A DNA stretch of 64,000 nucleotides from Oxalobacter sp. (GCA_016291665.1 JAEEYE010000003.1:1-64000), one strand, 5' to 3'; numbered from the stretch's first letter, positions 31,369 to 40,828 are shown. Made by a program: numbers and translations. The notes: a model not told the origin generated them from the sequence alone.

Positions 31369-31695
31369 TTACTGCTTATCAAGTGCCTCGATTTCTTCAG
31401 GTCTCACGGGTGGCAGGAGATCCTTGACCTGCTCCAGGATCTCATCAAAGAGCTTGAAATCATGGATATACTGGACAAGCTCCGGCACCTGCCCAACAAA
31501 ATCATTGAAATACCGGTCAAATACCTGGTAATTTGCAGAAAAAAGGTTGTATCCCCGCTCATCGAGATATTTCCGGAAATTCGCACCACCTTCCCCAAAG
31601 AGTTCGTGCAACTGACGGTCAAGCGACACCCTGGTTTCGTCAGAATACTTCACTTTAATCTTGATACCGAACTTTTCGGCTAAATTAACCGCCAT
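31369..31695 (-). CDS. Hypothetical protein (108 aa)
   Basis: The 108-residue protein has a short beta start (FGIKIKVKYSDETRVSLDRQ) and a helical remainder rich in acidic and aromatic residues. Not recognised. It lies 32 bp downstream of the FtsK-like gene on the same strand, so the LysR, FtsK-like and this gene may be one transcript. It ends tail to tail with the ATPase remnant. Confidence 0.55.
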   Translation of the reverse strand: MAVNLAEKFGIKIKVKYSDETRVSLDRQLHELFGEGGANFRKYLDERGYNLFSANYQVFDRYFNDFVGQVPELVQYIHDFKLFDEILEQVKDLLPPVRPEEIEALDKQ

Positions 31696-31727
31696 TTCGC
31701 GCTCCTGTGCAAAAGATTCCTTGAGGA

Positions 31728-32861
31728 TTATACGCCAGCACCCTGGGCACGAAGGTATTCCGTCACCCGCCCCACCTCAGCATCAGAGGTCACCGCACCA
31801 TGGATGCGCCGTACCACCCCCAGCTGCCCATCAAAGTACAGCATATCCCCATCACCCAGCAGTGCCTCAGCGCCATCCTGGCCGACCAGCCGACGGGAAT
31901 CGGCCATACAGGCCGCTTTCAATGCCACGCGGGAAGGGAAATGCAGCTTGAAAAGATCCGGAACCGAATCGAATGAGACCGGCCGGGTTACGGCAATGAG
32001 ATGCACGCCAACCTGATGCCCCCGCATGGCAATCCTCGCCATCAGGTACTCAGCAGCCCGCCCTTGGGAAAACAGTCCCGCATACCCATGGATTGCCATC
32101 ACGATGCGCGGCAACACCCCTTCCCCAACCTTCTGCCGGTAGGCCACCCCGTCGGAAACCCCTACTTCACCCAAAAGCGTAAGCCGCCTTGCTATCTCCT
32201 GGTTCAGTCCTTCCAATAGGATGAAACACCCTTTGGCATCCGTCACAACAGGCGCCATTAGGTGCGGGATACCTTGGAAAGGCGCAAAGACCTGCTGCCC
32301 CTGGGCGTCCAACAGCAGTAAACGCATATCACCAGGAACCTGCCGGAAAAGGAGGGACAGAAGTACCGCATGCACGAATCCCACTGCTTCATCCCCACTG
32401 CCAGCACCAATCAGCAGATGCGGCATAAGGCCCAAGTCAGAAACAACCGGATTTCCCGACACATCCTGTCCCAAGGTAATAGGCAGCTCTGCTTGCGACT
32501 CTTGGAAAGCTTCCGTTGACAGAATTCCGGCCAAGCCAATGCGGTCCCGTTTGGGATTGGCCACCTCCAAAACCAAGTGGCAGGGGTCCTTTATGATGAA
32601 CCGGCACGTCATCGCAGAGAGCGCCTTGGCAAAGTCCCGTGCATGGATGGTCACCTTCACTGGATCGACACCTTCTGCCAGTTCCAGGGTATACAGTGCC
32701 AAAACCGGCCCTGCTGTTGCAGAAAGAACCTGCGCGGGAATCCCCAATTCTGAAAACACCTGCGCAATCCGCTGGCATGCATCATCCAGGTCCACTGCCG
32801 GTATCCCGTTGGGAACGGCAGGAGGATCCAACAAGGACAGGGGCAACACCGTCTTACGCAT
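31728..32861 (-). CDS. Inactive FtsK-like motor-domain protein
   Basis: The 377-residue protein follows the FtsK/SpoIIIE motor throughout: LGQDVSGNPVVSDLGLMPHL, IPHLMAPVVTDAKG, a GVHLIAVTRP block and AEALLGDGDMLY. It has no membrane segments and no gamma domain. The Walker A lysine place reads GAGSGDEA (Asp157 for Lys), and the Walker B Asp-Glu pair is His258-Gly259. ATP hydrolysis is therefore unlikely, yet the frame is intact. ATG 32861 follows GGAGGAAACC and overlaps the LysR gene by 8 bp. Confidence 0.8.
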   Translation of the reverse strand: MRKTVLPLSLLDPPAVPNGIPAVDLDDACQRIAQVFSELGIPAQVLSATAGPVLALYTLELAEGVDPVKVTIHARDFAKALSAMTCRFIIKDPCHLVLEVANPKRDRIGLAGILSTEAFQESQAELPITLGQDVSGNPVVSDLGLMPHLLIGAGSGDEAVGFVHAVLLSLLFRQVPGDMRLLLLDAQGQQVFAPFQGIPHLMAPVVTDAKGCFILLEGLNQEIARRLTLLGEVGVSDGVAYRQKVGEGVLPRIVMAIHGYAGLFSQGRAAEYLMARIAMRGHQVGVHLIAVTRPVSFDSVPDLFKLHFPSRVALKAACMADSRRLVGQDGAEALLGDGDMLYFDGQLGVVRRIHGAVTSDAEVGRVTEYLRAQGAGV

Positions 32862-33747
32862 CTTGGTTTCCTCCCTCAAACTGACGCTTAAGCGCATCTA
32901 AAAAACGCTGCCCGACCGGCGTGAACGTCTGATGGCGCCGCCAGATCAGGTACATCGGTGCCAGCAGGGTGGGTTCCAGCGGCCGGAAACACAACCCACT
33001 TCCAATGCCCGTATCAACAAGCTGGTCAAAGCTTAAGGCACAGCCCATCCCTTCGCGCACCATGATGGCTGCGTTAAAAAGCAGGTTGTAGGTTGCCACA
33101 ATGTTAAGCTGGTCCATCCGGTCACCAAACCATTTCGGATGCTCTGCCGACATACCTTCCCGCGAACAGATCAGCGGTACACCAATCAGGTCATCGAGTG
33201 TTATCGCGGTCTTTTCAGCCAATGGATCATCCTGGCGCATAATCAGACCCCAGATGTCACGGTGCGGGATTTCGATGCAGTTGTAGCGTGTTACGTCCAC
33301 ATCGCGGACGATGACAGCAAATTCGAGCAACCCATGGTCTAAACGTTCACAAACGTTTTCCGCATTGCCACTATGCAGGTGCAGCCGAACACGCGGATAT
33401 TGGGCCTGCAGATGATGCACAGCCCGGGCGATATAACGGATGCCCTGGGACTCCGCGCAGCCGATATAGAGTTCACCACCCGTGAAATCATCGAGCGCCT
33501 TGAATTCTGCCGTAGTACGGTCAACCATACTGAGGATGTCTTCCGCACGTTCCTTCAAGAGCCGCCCTTCGTCGGTCAAACGGATACTCGTACTACCCCG
33601 CTCAAAGAGCTGCTTGCCCAACTCGTCTTCAAGGGCTTTCAACTGGCGCGATAAGGTCGGCTGCGTAACATAGAGACGCTCAGCCGCCCGGGTGATACTA
33701 CCCAGACGCGCTGTTTCCAGGAAATAACGCAAGACACGGATTTTCAT
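32854..33747 (-). CDS. LysR family transcriptional regulator
   Basis: The 297-residue regulator has the LysR winged helix at the N-terminus (RYFLETARLGSITRAAERLY, VTQPTLSRQLKALEDELGKQ) and an effector-binding domain from about residue 90. The start at 33747 gives the usual N-terminus. It is divergent from the acetyltransferase gene at 33877, the likely target, and overlaps the FtsK-like gene downstream. Confidence 0.92.
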   Translation of the reverse strand: MKIRVLRYFLETARLGSITRAAERLYVTQPTLSRQLKALEDELGKQLFERGSTSIRLTDEGRLLKERAEDILSMVDRTTAEFKALDDFTGGELYIGCAESQGIRYIARAVHHLQAQYPRVRLHLHSGNAENVCERLDHGLLEFAVIVRDVDVTRYNCIEIPHRDIWGLIMRQDDPLAEKTAITLDDLIGVPLICSREGMSAEHPKWFGDRMDQLNIVATYNLLFNAAIMVREGMGCALSFDQLVDTGIGSGLCFRPLEPTLLAPMYLIWRRHQTFTPVGQRFLDALKRQFEGGNQDA

Positions 33748-33876
33748 TAAGACTCCTTTAAGGATGCCAATCATGCCTGACAAGCATAGCATGAAATGAA
33801 TTATAAGTATTAGACATTACAACACACAGAAGTTATAGTGCTCCAGATTAAATACATATCACCTAAAGGCTTTCAA

Positions 33877-34458
33877 ATGACATTATCTGTCGCCAAATTC
33901 CGTGAATTGATGGCAAAACGCACCCTTGTTAAAGCAGGCTCAGACCTTAGCCTTGCCTTCCATGCTTTTGCACAGGAAGCCATCAGGCTGACCTCGAAAC
34001 TGAACTCCCAATACCATACGCCTGAGGAAATCCGGGTCATCATGGGCCAGATTACGGGACGCCCAATACCGGACGACTTCATGCTTTTCCCACCGTTCAC
34101 GACGGACTGCGGCAAAAACCTGGAGATAGGCAACAGGGTTTTCATCAATTCAGGTTGCCGTTTCCAAGACCAAGGCGGCATTACCATCGGTGACGGCACC
34201 ATCATCGGACACAACTGTGTGATGGCAACCCTCAACCATGACCAAAACCCGACATACCGGGGTGACATCCACCCTGCACCAATTATCATCGGAAAAAACG
34301 TCTGGATTGGTGCCAATGTGACAGTTCTCGGCAATACGACCATTGGCGATGGTGCCATCCTTGCAGCAGGTGCGGTCATCACGAAAAATGTCCCTACAAA
34401 CACCATCGTTGGCGGCGTCCCTGCCAAGGTCATCAAAGCCATCGTCTCTGTAAAATGA
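33877..34458 (+). CDS. Hexapeptide-repeat sugar O-acetyltransferase
   Basis: The 193-residue protein is of the LacA/Maa type: a helical N-terminus followed by left-handed beta-helix repeats (GNRVFINSGCRFQDQGGITI, IGKNVWIGANVTVLGN, TIGDGAILAAGAVI) ending VVGGVPAKVI-like (IVGGVPAKVI). The catalytic His is in ATLNHDQNP. Such trimeric enzymes move acetyl from acetyl-CoA to sugars. Intergenic DNA shared with the LysR gene suggests LysR control. Confidence 0.88.
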   Translation: MTLSVAKFRELMAKRTLVKAGSDLSLAFHAFAQEAIRLTSKLNSQYHTPEEIRVIMGQITGRPIPDDFMLFPPFTTDCGKNLEIGNRVFINSGCRFQDQGGITIGDGTIIGHNCVMATLNHDQNPTYRGDIHPAPIIIGKNVWIGANVTVLGNTTIGDGAILAAGAVITKNVPTNTIVGGVPAKVIKAIVSVK

Positions 34459-34504
34459 TGTAAAAAGACTTCTTTACGCTACAAAATTCCCTTATCATGC
34501 ATTG

Positions 34505-35638
34505 ATGTTCCATATCGCACCAGCCCTTTTTGCCGCCGTCGTCATCTGGCGCTTTGTCCCACACCTGCCGATTGGCAGGCTGTGGAAAATTGCCATTGGC
34601 TTAACCATCCTGCTCATATCCCAATGGGGACTGATTACCAACCTGTTCGGTGGCTGGGCATCCCCTGAAGTTCCCAAAGGCGTCATCATTTTAGCGGGCT
34701 GGGCAACGGGCTCTTTCATCCTGTTGCTGTGCTTCCTGATCCTGAAAGACATCGCCTCCTTGACCCTTTGGCTCGGTAACAAAACGGGAATCCTTTCCCC
34801 AAACCTCAAATTGGGCTGGAAATGGTCGGTCAGCCTCTGCGCACTGGCTGTCATCCTTTCTGCCATCGGTACCTGGCAGGGCATCAAGGTCCCGGATGTA
34901 AGGCAGACCCAAATCTACGTCCGCCACTTACCCAAAGAACTCGATGGGCTGCGCATCGTCCAGTTGACAGACCTCCACGCCTGCCGCCTCTTGGACGCAG
35001 AATGGACACGCGCAGTCGTTGACAAAGCCAATGCCTTGAAACCGGATCTGATTGTTGTCACAGGCGACCTTGTTGATGGGCTCACTAAAAACCGCGTGGA
35101 TGATGTCGCCCCTTATAAAGACCTGACTGCACGCTTAGGCGTCTTCGTTGCCGCAGGCAACCATGAATATTATTCCAACTACCTTGCCTGGATGCGCTAT
35201 TTCAACGCCATGGGACTGCGCATCCTAAGCAATGAACATGTCATCTTGGAAGATAAGGGGCATAGGATTGTCCTAGCAGGTACCACTGACCGGGTCGCTG
35301 CGCGCTTCGGGCTGCCGGAACCCGACATCGAGAAAGCCTTATCTGGCAAACCTGAAGGCGCACCAGTCATTTTGCTTGCCCACCAACCCAAAGGAGCAGA
35401 GGCCAATGCGGCAGCAGGTGCTGACTTACAACTCTCCGGTCACACGCACGGTGGACAGGTCTTGGGCATCCATTGGCTGAACCAGTACGTTAACGGAGGC
35501 TATGTCTCAGGGCTTTATGATGTCGCCGGCATGAAGCTTTATGTCAGCAACGGCACTGGCCTTTGGAACGGCTTTCCCCTGCGTTTAGGGAAACCGTCTG
35601 AAATCACAGAGCTCATCCTGCATCCGGAAGCTCCCTAG
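34505..35638 (+). CDS. Membrane-bound metallophosphoesterase
   Basis: The 377-residue protein has about four membrane segments in its first 130 residues and a calcineurin-type phosphoesterase domain after that: LTDLHACRLL (family DxH), VVTGDLVDG (GD motif), AAGNHEYY (GNHE), LLAHQPKG and SGHTHGGQ. Members similar to YaeI cleave phosphodiester or pyrophosphate bonds at the membrane. The ATG at 34505 follows a TTG that also could start. Confidence 0.88.
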   Translation: MFHIAPALFAAVVIWRFVPHLPIGRLWKIAIGLTILLISQWGLITNLFGGWASPEVPKGVIILAGWATGSFILLLCFLILKDIASLTLWLGNKTGILSPNLKLGWKWSVSLCALAVILSAIGTWQGIKVPDVRQTQIYVRHLPKELDGLRIVQLTDLHACRLLDAEWTRAVVDKANALKPDLIVVTGDLVDGLTKNRVDDVAPYKDLTARLGVFVAAGNHEYYSNYLAWMRYFNAMGLRILSNEHVILEDKGHRIVLAGTTDRVAARFGLPEPDIEKALSGKPEGAPVILLAHQPKGAEANAAAGADLQLSGHTHGGQVLGIHWLNQYVNGGYVSGLYDVAGMKLYVSNGTGLWNGFPLRLGKPSEITELILHPEAP

Positions 35639-35650
35639 CCAACAAAGACT

Positions 35651-35968
35651 ATGAAGCGTAAAGCCAAACCCGACATCAAAGCCCATACGCAGTTAAAACG
35701 CGAAGCAGAGCGCAAGGCCAAACGTGCATCAAAAATCGATGTCGTTGAACTAATCAAAGCAGCAGGCCTCAAGTATTACGACAAACGCTCACAAGGTGGT
35801 CTGCTGTGGCTCTTGGGAAGTATGGAGCGCTTGGAATTCGTCAACTTCTGCGGCAGACATGGCATCCGTTTCATCTACAGGCACGGTGGTAGCTGGGCAA
35901 CGGTCTCCCAGCATGCGTGGTGGTACGCAGAAGACGACATGGATGACGACCGGATTCCACGCTGTTAA
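35651..35968 (+). CDS. Hypothetical basic protein (105 aa)
   Basis: The 105-residue protein has a Lys/Arg-rich coiled N-terminus (MKRKAKPDIKAHTQLKREAE) and a globular C-terminal part (SQGGLLWLLGSMERLEFVNF, HGGSWATVSQHAWWYAEDD). Not recognised. It is 12 bp after the phosphoesterase gene and probably in its operon. Confidence 0.6.
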   Translation: MKRKAKPDIKAHTQLKREAERKAKRASKIDVVELIKAAGLKYYDKRSQGGLLWLLGSMERLEFVNFCGRHGIRFIYRHGGSWATVSQHAWWYAEDDMDDDRIPRC

Positions 35969-36025
35969 GCTACCGTTCGCGCTAAAATGAACAGATAGTT
36001 AGTCCCCAACCAAAGGAGAGGAACG

Positions 36026-36841
36026 GTGGAAACCATTACACTCAACAATGGCGTCCAGATGCCGATGTTAGGTTTCGGCACATGGACTGTGCGCGGCAAA
36101 AAAGGCGAACACATCCTGCGTGAAGCACTCGATGTGGGCTACCGCCTCTTTGATACCGCTTTCCTGTACGGCAACCACGAAATTGTCGGCAAAGCCATCC
36201 GTGACAGTGGCATCCCCCGTAACAACATCTTCATCACGACGAAGCTTGACAGGCAGTTTGCCAGTTATACAAAGGCAAAGGCCGGCATTGCCCAGGCACA
36301 GGAAACACTGCAGTCCGACATCATCGACCTGATGCTGATCCACGAACCGTATGCCGAGTCGCTGGAAATGTACCAGGCCTTAGAAGAAGCCTACCGGGAA
36401 GGCACACTAAGGGCAATCGGCATCTCAAACTTCAACGCTAACCTCTACCAGAAACTGCTGAACCACTGCGCAATCACACCGGCCGTCAACCAGGTTGAAA
36501 ACCATGTGTACTACATGCAGACCGATTTGCAGAAAGTGATGGAGCCATACGGCACCGTCATGCAGGCATGGGGACCGCTCACTGAAGGCAAGCGCCCTAT
36601 TTTCACCGACCCGATCCTACAGGACATCGCCAAGGCGCACGACAGGCCGGTTGCCCAGATTGCACTGCGCTACCTGGTACAGAACGGGATCCCCGTCATC
36701 CCCAAGTCATCTCACCGCACGCGTATGCAGCAGAACATCGACATCTTCAGTTTCAGCCTATCCCCCGATGAGATGGCGACAATCAGCCTGCGCGACGAAG
36801 GCCAGTCACTTTTCAACTGGTTCGGTCCAGACTGGATCTGA
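36026..36841 (+). CDS. Aldo/keto reductase
   Basis: The 271-residue protein belongs to the aldo/keto reductase family: GFGTWTVRG near the start, FDTAFLYGN with the catalytic Asp and Tyr, TTKLD with the Lys, IHEP with the His, and IPKSSHRTRMQQN for NADPH binding near the end. The substrate is open; the 2,5-diketo-gluconate reductase subgroup is closest in layout. It starts with GTG behind a strong AAAGGAGAGG. It ends 5 bp from the convergent tonB stop. Confidence 0.9.
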   Translation: METITLNNGVQMPMLGFGTWTVRGKKGEHILREALDVGYRLFDTAFLYGNHEIVGKAIRDSGIPRNNIFITTKLDRQFASYTKAKAGIAQAQETLQSDIIDLMLIHEPYAESLEMYQALEEAYREGTLRAIGISNFNANLYQKLLNHCAITPAVNQVENHVYYMQTDLQKVMEPYGTVMQAWGPLTEGKRPIFTDPILQDIAKAHDRPVAQIALRYLVQNGIPVIPKSSHRTRMQQNIDIFSFSLSPDEMATISLRDEGQSLFNWFGPDWI

Positions 36842-36846
36842 AGGAC

Positions 36847-37557
36847 TTATCGCAAGGAAAAGACAAGCGGCACTTTCAAGCGCGCAGCTGCTGGCGGTGC
36901 TGGGAAAGGCGCTGCTTTCCTGATGGCTTTGAGCCCCGCCGCGTCCAAGGCGTCAAACCCGGCGCTTTTAATGACGGAAAGCCCTTCGATGTGGCCGTCC
37001 TTTCTTATGGTGAACTGATAGATGGCCTTGCCTTCAATCCCCATCATCCGCGCCTGCTGGGGATAGGTGACATGCCGTTGGATCAGCGTCAGGATGTAGT
37101 TGTAATTGGCCGCAATATAATGCCCTGCCCCTTGGCCATCCCCTGAACCAGCCCCCACACCTGAGCCACTGCCTGATCCCACGCCAGTGCCAGTACCGCC
37201 GCCAACACCTGTGCCACTGCCGGAGCCCGATGACGTACCTGCCTGTTGCAGGCTACCTGATTCCTCTTGTGTGGTATTTTCCTTGGCAACAGCACTTCGA
37301 GCTCCTGTTTCCTGGACAATCGGCTTTGCAGGATTTTGTTCGCCAGATGCTGAACGGAAAACGGCAGGATCAGTACCCTTTGATCCCGTCCCCGGCTGTC
37401 CTCCACCTAAGCCGCCTCCCGGAAAACCCACAGCGGTCAGGTCCACTTCAATGGGTACGTCTTTGGGTCTTTCGGCTGAAACCATCAAGCAGACGAGCCC
37501 GATTACAACGAGGTGGCTTAAGACAGAAAAAAAGAGTCCTTTCGTCAACCGGTTCAT
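36847..37557 (-). CDS. tonB: TonB family energy transducer
   Basis: The 236-residue protein has an N-terminal membrane anchor (LFFSVLSHLVVIGLVCLMVS), a long periplasmic linker and a C-terminal TonB domain (about 150-236: VTYPQQARMMGIEGKAIYQF, AAPFPAPP). The linker is Gly/Ser/Thr-rich (repeats of GSGSGTGVG) instead of the Pro-rich Glu/Lys linker of classical TonB. Its ATG overlaps the exbD stop (ATGA). With ExbB and ExbD it couples the proton gradient to outer-membrane receptors. Confidence 0.88.
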   Translation of the reverse strand: MNRLTKGLFFSVLSHLVVIGLVCLMVSAERPKDVPIEVDLTAVGFPGGGLGGGQPGTGSKGTDPAVFRSASGEQNPAKPIVQETGARSAVAKENTTQEESGSLQQAGTSSGSGSGTGVGGGTGTGVGSGSGSGVGAGSGDGQGAGHYIAANYNYILTLIQRHVTYPQQARMMGIEGKAIYQFTIRKDGHIEGLSVIKSAGFDALDAAGLKAIRKAAPFPAPPAAARLKVPLVFSLR

Positions 37558-37961
37558 CGCTGCGTCCGGACACTGATCTTGGTAAAACCTGCGCGTTTTA
37601 GGGCATCCATGACCGTCACAAAGGGCTGCATCGTCACATCGCGGTCAGCTGCCAATAAAACCGGCCGATCTTTCGGAACAGCAGCTAAAGCAGCTGCCAG
37701 GTCAGGTAGGGCAATCTCCCGCCCATCAACAGACAACCGTCCTTTGGCATCGAGTTCAACCTGGATAGGGGAGCTGGCAACACTTTCACCTTGAGCCGTC
37801 GGCAGTGAGACATTCAACGCCCTAGCAACGGGATTGGGCACGACAAAAACAGCGCTCATCAAAAGGATGACGACCAATACCAACATGACGTCGATCAACG
37901 GCACCATGTTGATTTCGGTAAGGCCCCCTTTTTCATCAAAACTATTTTTCATGGTCTGCAT
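37554..37961 (-). CDS. exbD: ExbD/TolR family protein
   Basis: The 135-residue protein has one membrane segment after GGLTEINMVPLIDVMLVLVV, with the conserved proton-carrying Asp in PLIDVML, and a periplasmic domain ending in ALKRAGFTKISVRTQR. It works with ExbB as the proton-driven motor for TonB. Starts at 37961 or 37952 both give the family N-terminus; it overlaps exbB by about 20 bp. Confidence 0.9.
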   Translation of the reverse strand: MQTMKNSFDEKGGLTEINMVPLIDVMLVLVVILLMSAVFVVPNPVARALNVSLPTAQGESVASSPIQVELDAKGRLSVDGREIALPDLAAALAAVPKDRPVLLAADRDVTMQPFVTVMDALKRAGFTKISVRTQR

Positions 37962-38367
37962 CCCAAAGCAGCAAGATGTCCTTCGCACGGCGCACCAGCA
38001 AGTTATAGAGCATCACAGACACAATCGCAATCGCAAGGCCAATCGCCGTTGCCTTCAGCGCCAAAGCCAACCCCACCATGATGTTCGCAGGATCCATGGT
38101 GCCTGCCATGCCGACACGATAAAAAGCAACCATGATGCCAAGGACTGTACCCAGCAACCCGACGTAAGGCACATTGGCGGCAATCGTACCAATGATCTGC
38201 AAGTGGCGGGACAAGTCATATTCCAGCTTATTGCGCGAGGTATAGGACGCGTAATCAATCCCCTTGAAAAAGAGGAAACGCTCGATTGACAGGGCAATCA
38301 CCACAATCGAAAGGACAACCAAAATGCCAATCACCCCATAATCCACCAGGTCTACCAGCCTATCCAT
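37942..38367 (-). CDS. exbB: ExbB/TolQ family proton channel subunit
   Basis: The 141-residue protein is a short ExbB with three membrane segments (about 8-25, 62-85, 105-130) and conserved parts VPYVGLLGTVLGIMVAFYRV and ALKATAIGLAIAIVSVMLYN. It is the first gene of exbB-exbD-tonB. The short form without a large cytoplasmic loop is common in compact ExbB proteins. Confidence 0.9.
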   Translation of the reverse strand: MDRLVDLVDYGVIGILVVLSIVVIALSIERFLFFKGIDYASYTSRNKLEYDLSRHLQIIGTIAANVPYVGLLGTVLGIMVAFYRVGMAGTMDPANIMVGLALALKATAIGLAIAIVSVMLYNLLVRRAKDILLLWDADHEK

Positions 38368-38589
38368 ACCATTTTCCTACCGCAAAGGCGCACCATGCCA
38401 AAACGGCTCCATGATAGTACGGGCACGCTCCCTTAAGCAACGGAAACCCAGCACTGCCCATGGGATGCACACATCGAAGCGCTTAAGAAAGCTCCCCAGG
38501 TATAGTAGAATGCACTATTGGATTCATGGTCTGGCACATGCCACAGCATGTGCCGGTAAAACAGCAGTACAGAGATTAGGGGAAGATTT

Positions 38590-40131
38590 GTGATTCGGAG
38601 GGGGTTCAACCCATTGTCCGGTAAGATTGGACGGTTTTTCCGCAATCTGCGGTATTCCGCCTTGGTTGTCGGACCGCTTGTTGCAATTGCGGTCTACTTC
38701 ATGCTACCGGACACGTATTCAACGGCCACACAGAGTGGCGTTGTGCTCTCCCATGCTGCAAAAGCCTGCTTGGCCGTCGTCGTGCTAATGGGCATCTATT
38801 GGTTTACCGAAGCCATCCCCATCGCGGCTACTGCCCTCATCCCCGTTGCCATATTCCCGGTCTTAGGCATTGCCTCACTGAAAGACACCTGCATCCCATA
38901 TGGGAGCAGCACGATTTTCCTCTTTTTGGGCGGCTTCCTATTGGCTGCCGGTATCCAACGTTGGAACCTAGACAGGCGCCTTGCCCTTTACACCATCCGT
39001 ATCATGGGAACCAGTCCCAAACAGATCAGTGCCGGGATGATGATTGCTACTGCCCTTTTGGCCATGTGGGTATCCAATACCGCCACTGCTGCGATGATGG
39101 TACCGATTGTCTCAGCCGTGCTGCGGCTTTTCCATACCCAAAGCCATAGCGCCGCACGCTCGAACCGCAAAGAACACAATTTCTCCATCTGTATGCTCTT
39201 GGGCGTTGCCTATGCTGCCAGCATCGGTGGTATGGGCACTGTCCTGGGATCACCTCCCAACGGGATTTTCGTGCGCTTTATGGAACACACCTACAACATG
39301 GAAATCTCGGTTTTGGACTGGATGAAAATGGGTGTGCCTTTGATGCTCATCCTGCTACCACTCACCTGGTTCTTACTGAACAAGGTACTCTACCGAGACC
39401 AGATTGAGGAAATCCCGGGGGGCCGCCAATGGATTGACAGTGAAATCAAGAAACTGGGCGCAATGTCACGTGGTGAAAAACTCGTTTTAGGAATCTTCCT
39501 GTTGACCGTCATCCTCTGGATCTCAAGCCCTTACATCAAGATGATCGCCCTCTCTGATGGCACCAAGCCGTTCGCTGGCCTGTCGGACGCATCCATTGCC
39601 ATTTTTGGCGGGCTACTGCTCTTTTTGATGCCACTGAACCTAAAGATGAACCAAAGGACGCTGACTTGGGAACATTGCCGTCAGTTGCCTTTGGGGCTGC
39701 TGCTCCTTTTCGGTGGCGGCCTTTCAATGGCTGCCGCCATTTCAAAGACGGGCTGTGATGGCCTGCTAAGCGCACAGGCAACAGCCCTTGCTGGGATGCC
39801 GGGCTTTATCGTCATCTTAGGGATTACGGCCCTTGTCGTCTTCGCGACCGAAGTGACGTCCAACACGGCATTAGCAGCAACGATGATCCCTTTACTCTCC
39901 GTTGCGGCAGAGCCAATCGGCATTGCCCCCGAAGTCCTGCTCCTTGCAACAACCTTCGGCGCATCGGCTGCCTTCATGATGCCGGTTGCCACACCGCCAA
40001 ATGCGATTGTCTTCAGTACCGGTCATATCCGGATCGGGGAAATGATCAAATCTGGTTTCTGGCTGAACCTACTCGCTATCGTTATCATTTCGCTTTTCTG
40101 CTGGTTTGGCAGCGGGTTGATTTTTGGTTAA
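38590..40131 (+). CDS. DASS family sodium-coupled dicarboxylate/anion symporter
   Basis: The 513-residue protein has about twelve membrane segments and the two SNT substrate motifs of the divalent anion:Na+ symporter family: AMWVSNTATAAMM and EVTSNTALAATMIP, plus MPVATPPNAIVFSTGHI. It should import dicarboxylates or related anions with sodium. It starts with GTG at 38590; a later ATG is possible. Its last 62 bp overlap the convergent Sel1 gene. Confidence 0.9.
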   Translation: MIRRGFNPLSGKIGRFFRNLRYSALVVGPLVAIAVYFMLPDTYSTATQSGVVLSHAAKACLAVVVLMGIYWFTEAIPIAATALIPVAIFPVLGIASLKDTCIPYGSSTIFLFLGGFLLAAGIQRWNLDRRLALYTIRIMGTSPKQISAGMMIATALLAMWVSNTATAAMMVPIVSAVLRLFHTQSHSAARSNRKEHNFSICMLLGVAYAASIGGMGTVLGSPPNGIFVRFMEHTYNMEISVLDWMKMGVPLMLILLPLTWFLLNKVLYRDQIEEIPGGRQWIDSEIKKLGAMSRGEKLVLGIFLLTVILWISSPYIKMIALSDGTKPFAGLSDASIAIFGGLLLFLMPLNLKMNQRTLTWEHCRQLPLGLLLLFGGGLSMAAAISKTGCDGLLSAQATALAGMPGFIVILGITALVVFATEVTSNTALAATMIPLLSVAAEPIGIAPEVLLLATTFGASAAFMMPVATPPNAIVFSTGHIRIGEMIKSGFWLNLLAIVIISLFCWFGSGLIFG

Positions 40132-40716
40132 GCCGCCAGTCCCAAAAACATCTTCCAGCGTCATCGCATCCCCCTTGGCTAGTTCTTCAGCAGACAAGTT
40201 CTTACGCAAGGCTTCCAGTATCCCCACGGCTTCTACATCATCCGGCGGCAGCTGGCGCCAGATGACATAAGCACTCAGGTTGCTAGGCGCAACACCGCGT
40301 CCTTCAATGTAGGAATACCCCAAACACCTTAAGGCAAAGAAGCTGCCGTGTTTAGCGGCACGCTGCCACCAGAAAACCGCTTTCCGGCTACTGATTGGCA
40401 CCCCCATGCCCGTATCATAGGCACTACCAAGTGATGTTTCTGCTTCCATCAAGCCTTGATCTGCTGCCTTCTGCAGCCAAAATATGGCTTTTTCCTCATC
40501 TACAACGCCATTCACCCCCGTCTGGTAAGAACGGGCTAAGTCGTACTGTGCCCGTGCATCACCCGCTTTGGCCTTGGCAAGTTTCTGGGAAAAGTCGGGG
40601 TTAGTAACAACTGTACCCGCTTGGGATGCCGCATAGCCTTGTGGCATACCCAGTAAGAGCGAAAGTACAATCAAAGGCGTACCCCACATTACCCCCTTAA
40701 GAAAGTTGTCCCCCAT
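40069..40716 (-). CDS. Exported Sel1-repeat protein
   Basis: The 215-residue protein has a signal peptide (MWGTPLIVLSLLLGMPQGYA) and three Sel1-like repeats (ARAQYDLARSYQTGVNGVVD, AETSLGSAYDTGMGVPISSR, ALRCLGYSYIEGRGVAPSNL), which form a helical protein-binding scaffold in the periplasm. The C-terminal 50 residues are disordered. It is convergent with, and overlaps, the DASS transporter gene. Confidence 0.85.
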   Translation of the reverse strand: MGDNFLKGVMWGTPLIVLSLLLGMPQGYAASQAGTVVTNPDFSQKLAKAKAGDARAQYDLARSYQTGVNGVVDEEKAIFWLQKAADQGLMEAETSLGSAYDTGMGVPISSRKAVFWWQRAAKHGSFFALRCLGYSYIEGRGVAPSNLSAYVIWRQLPPDDVEAVGILEALRKNLSAEELAKGDAMTLEDVFGTGGLTKNQPAAKPAEKRNDNDSE

Positions 40717-40828
40717 TTTCCCTCCAGACAATGAATCCGCGTCCAGACAAAATTTTACTTTAGCAGACTTGCAGCACTATCGATTAGAATACGGCAAACA
40801 AAACACCCACCCCAAGGAAACAGAACCG

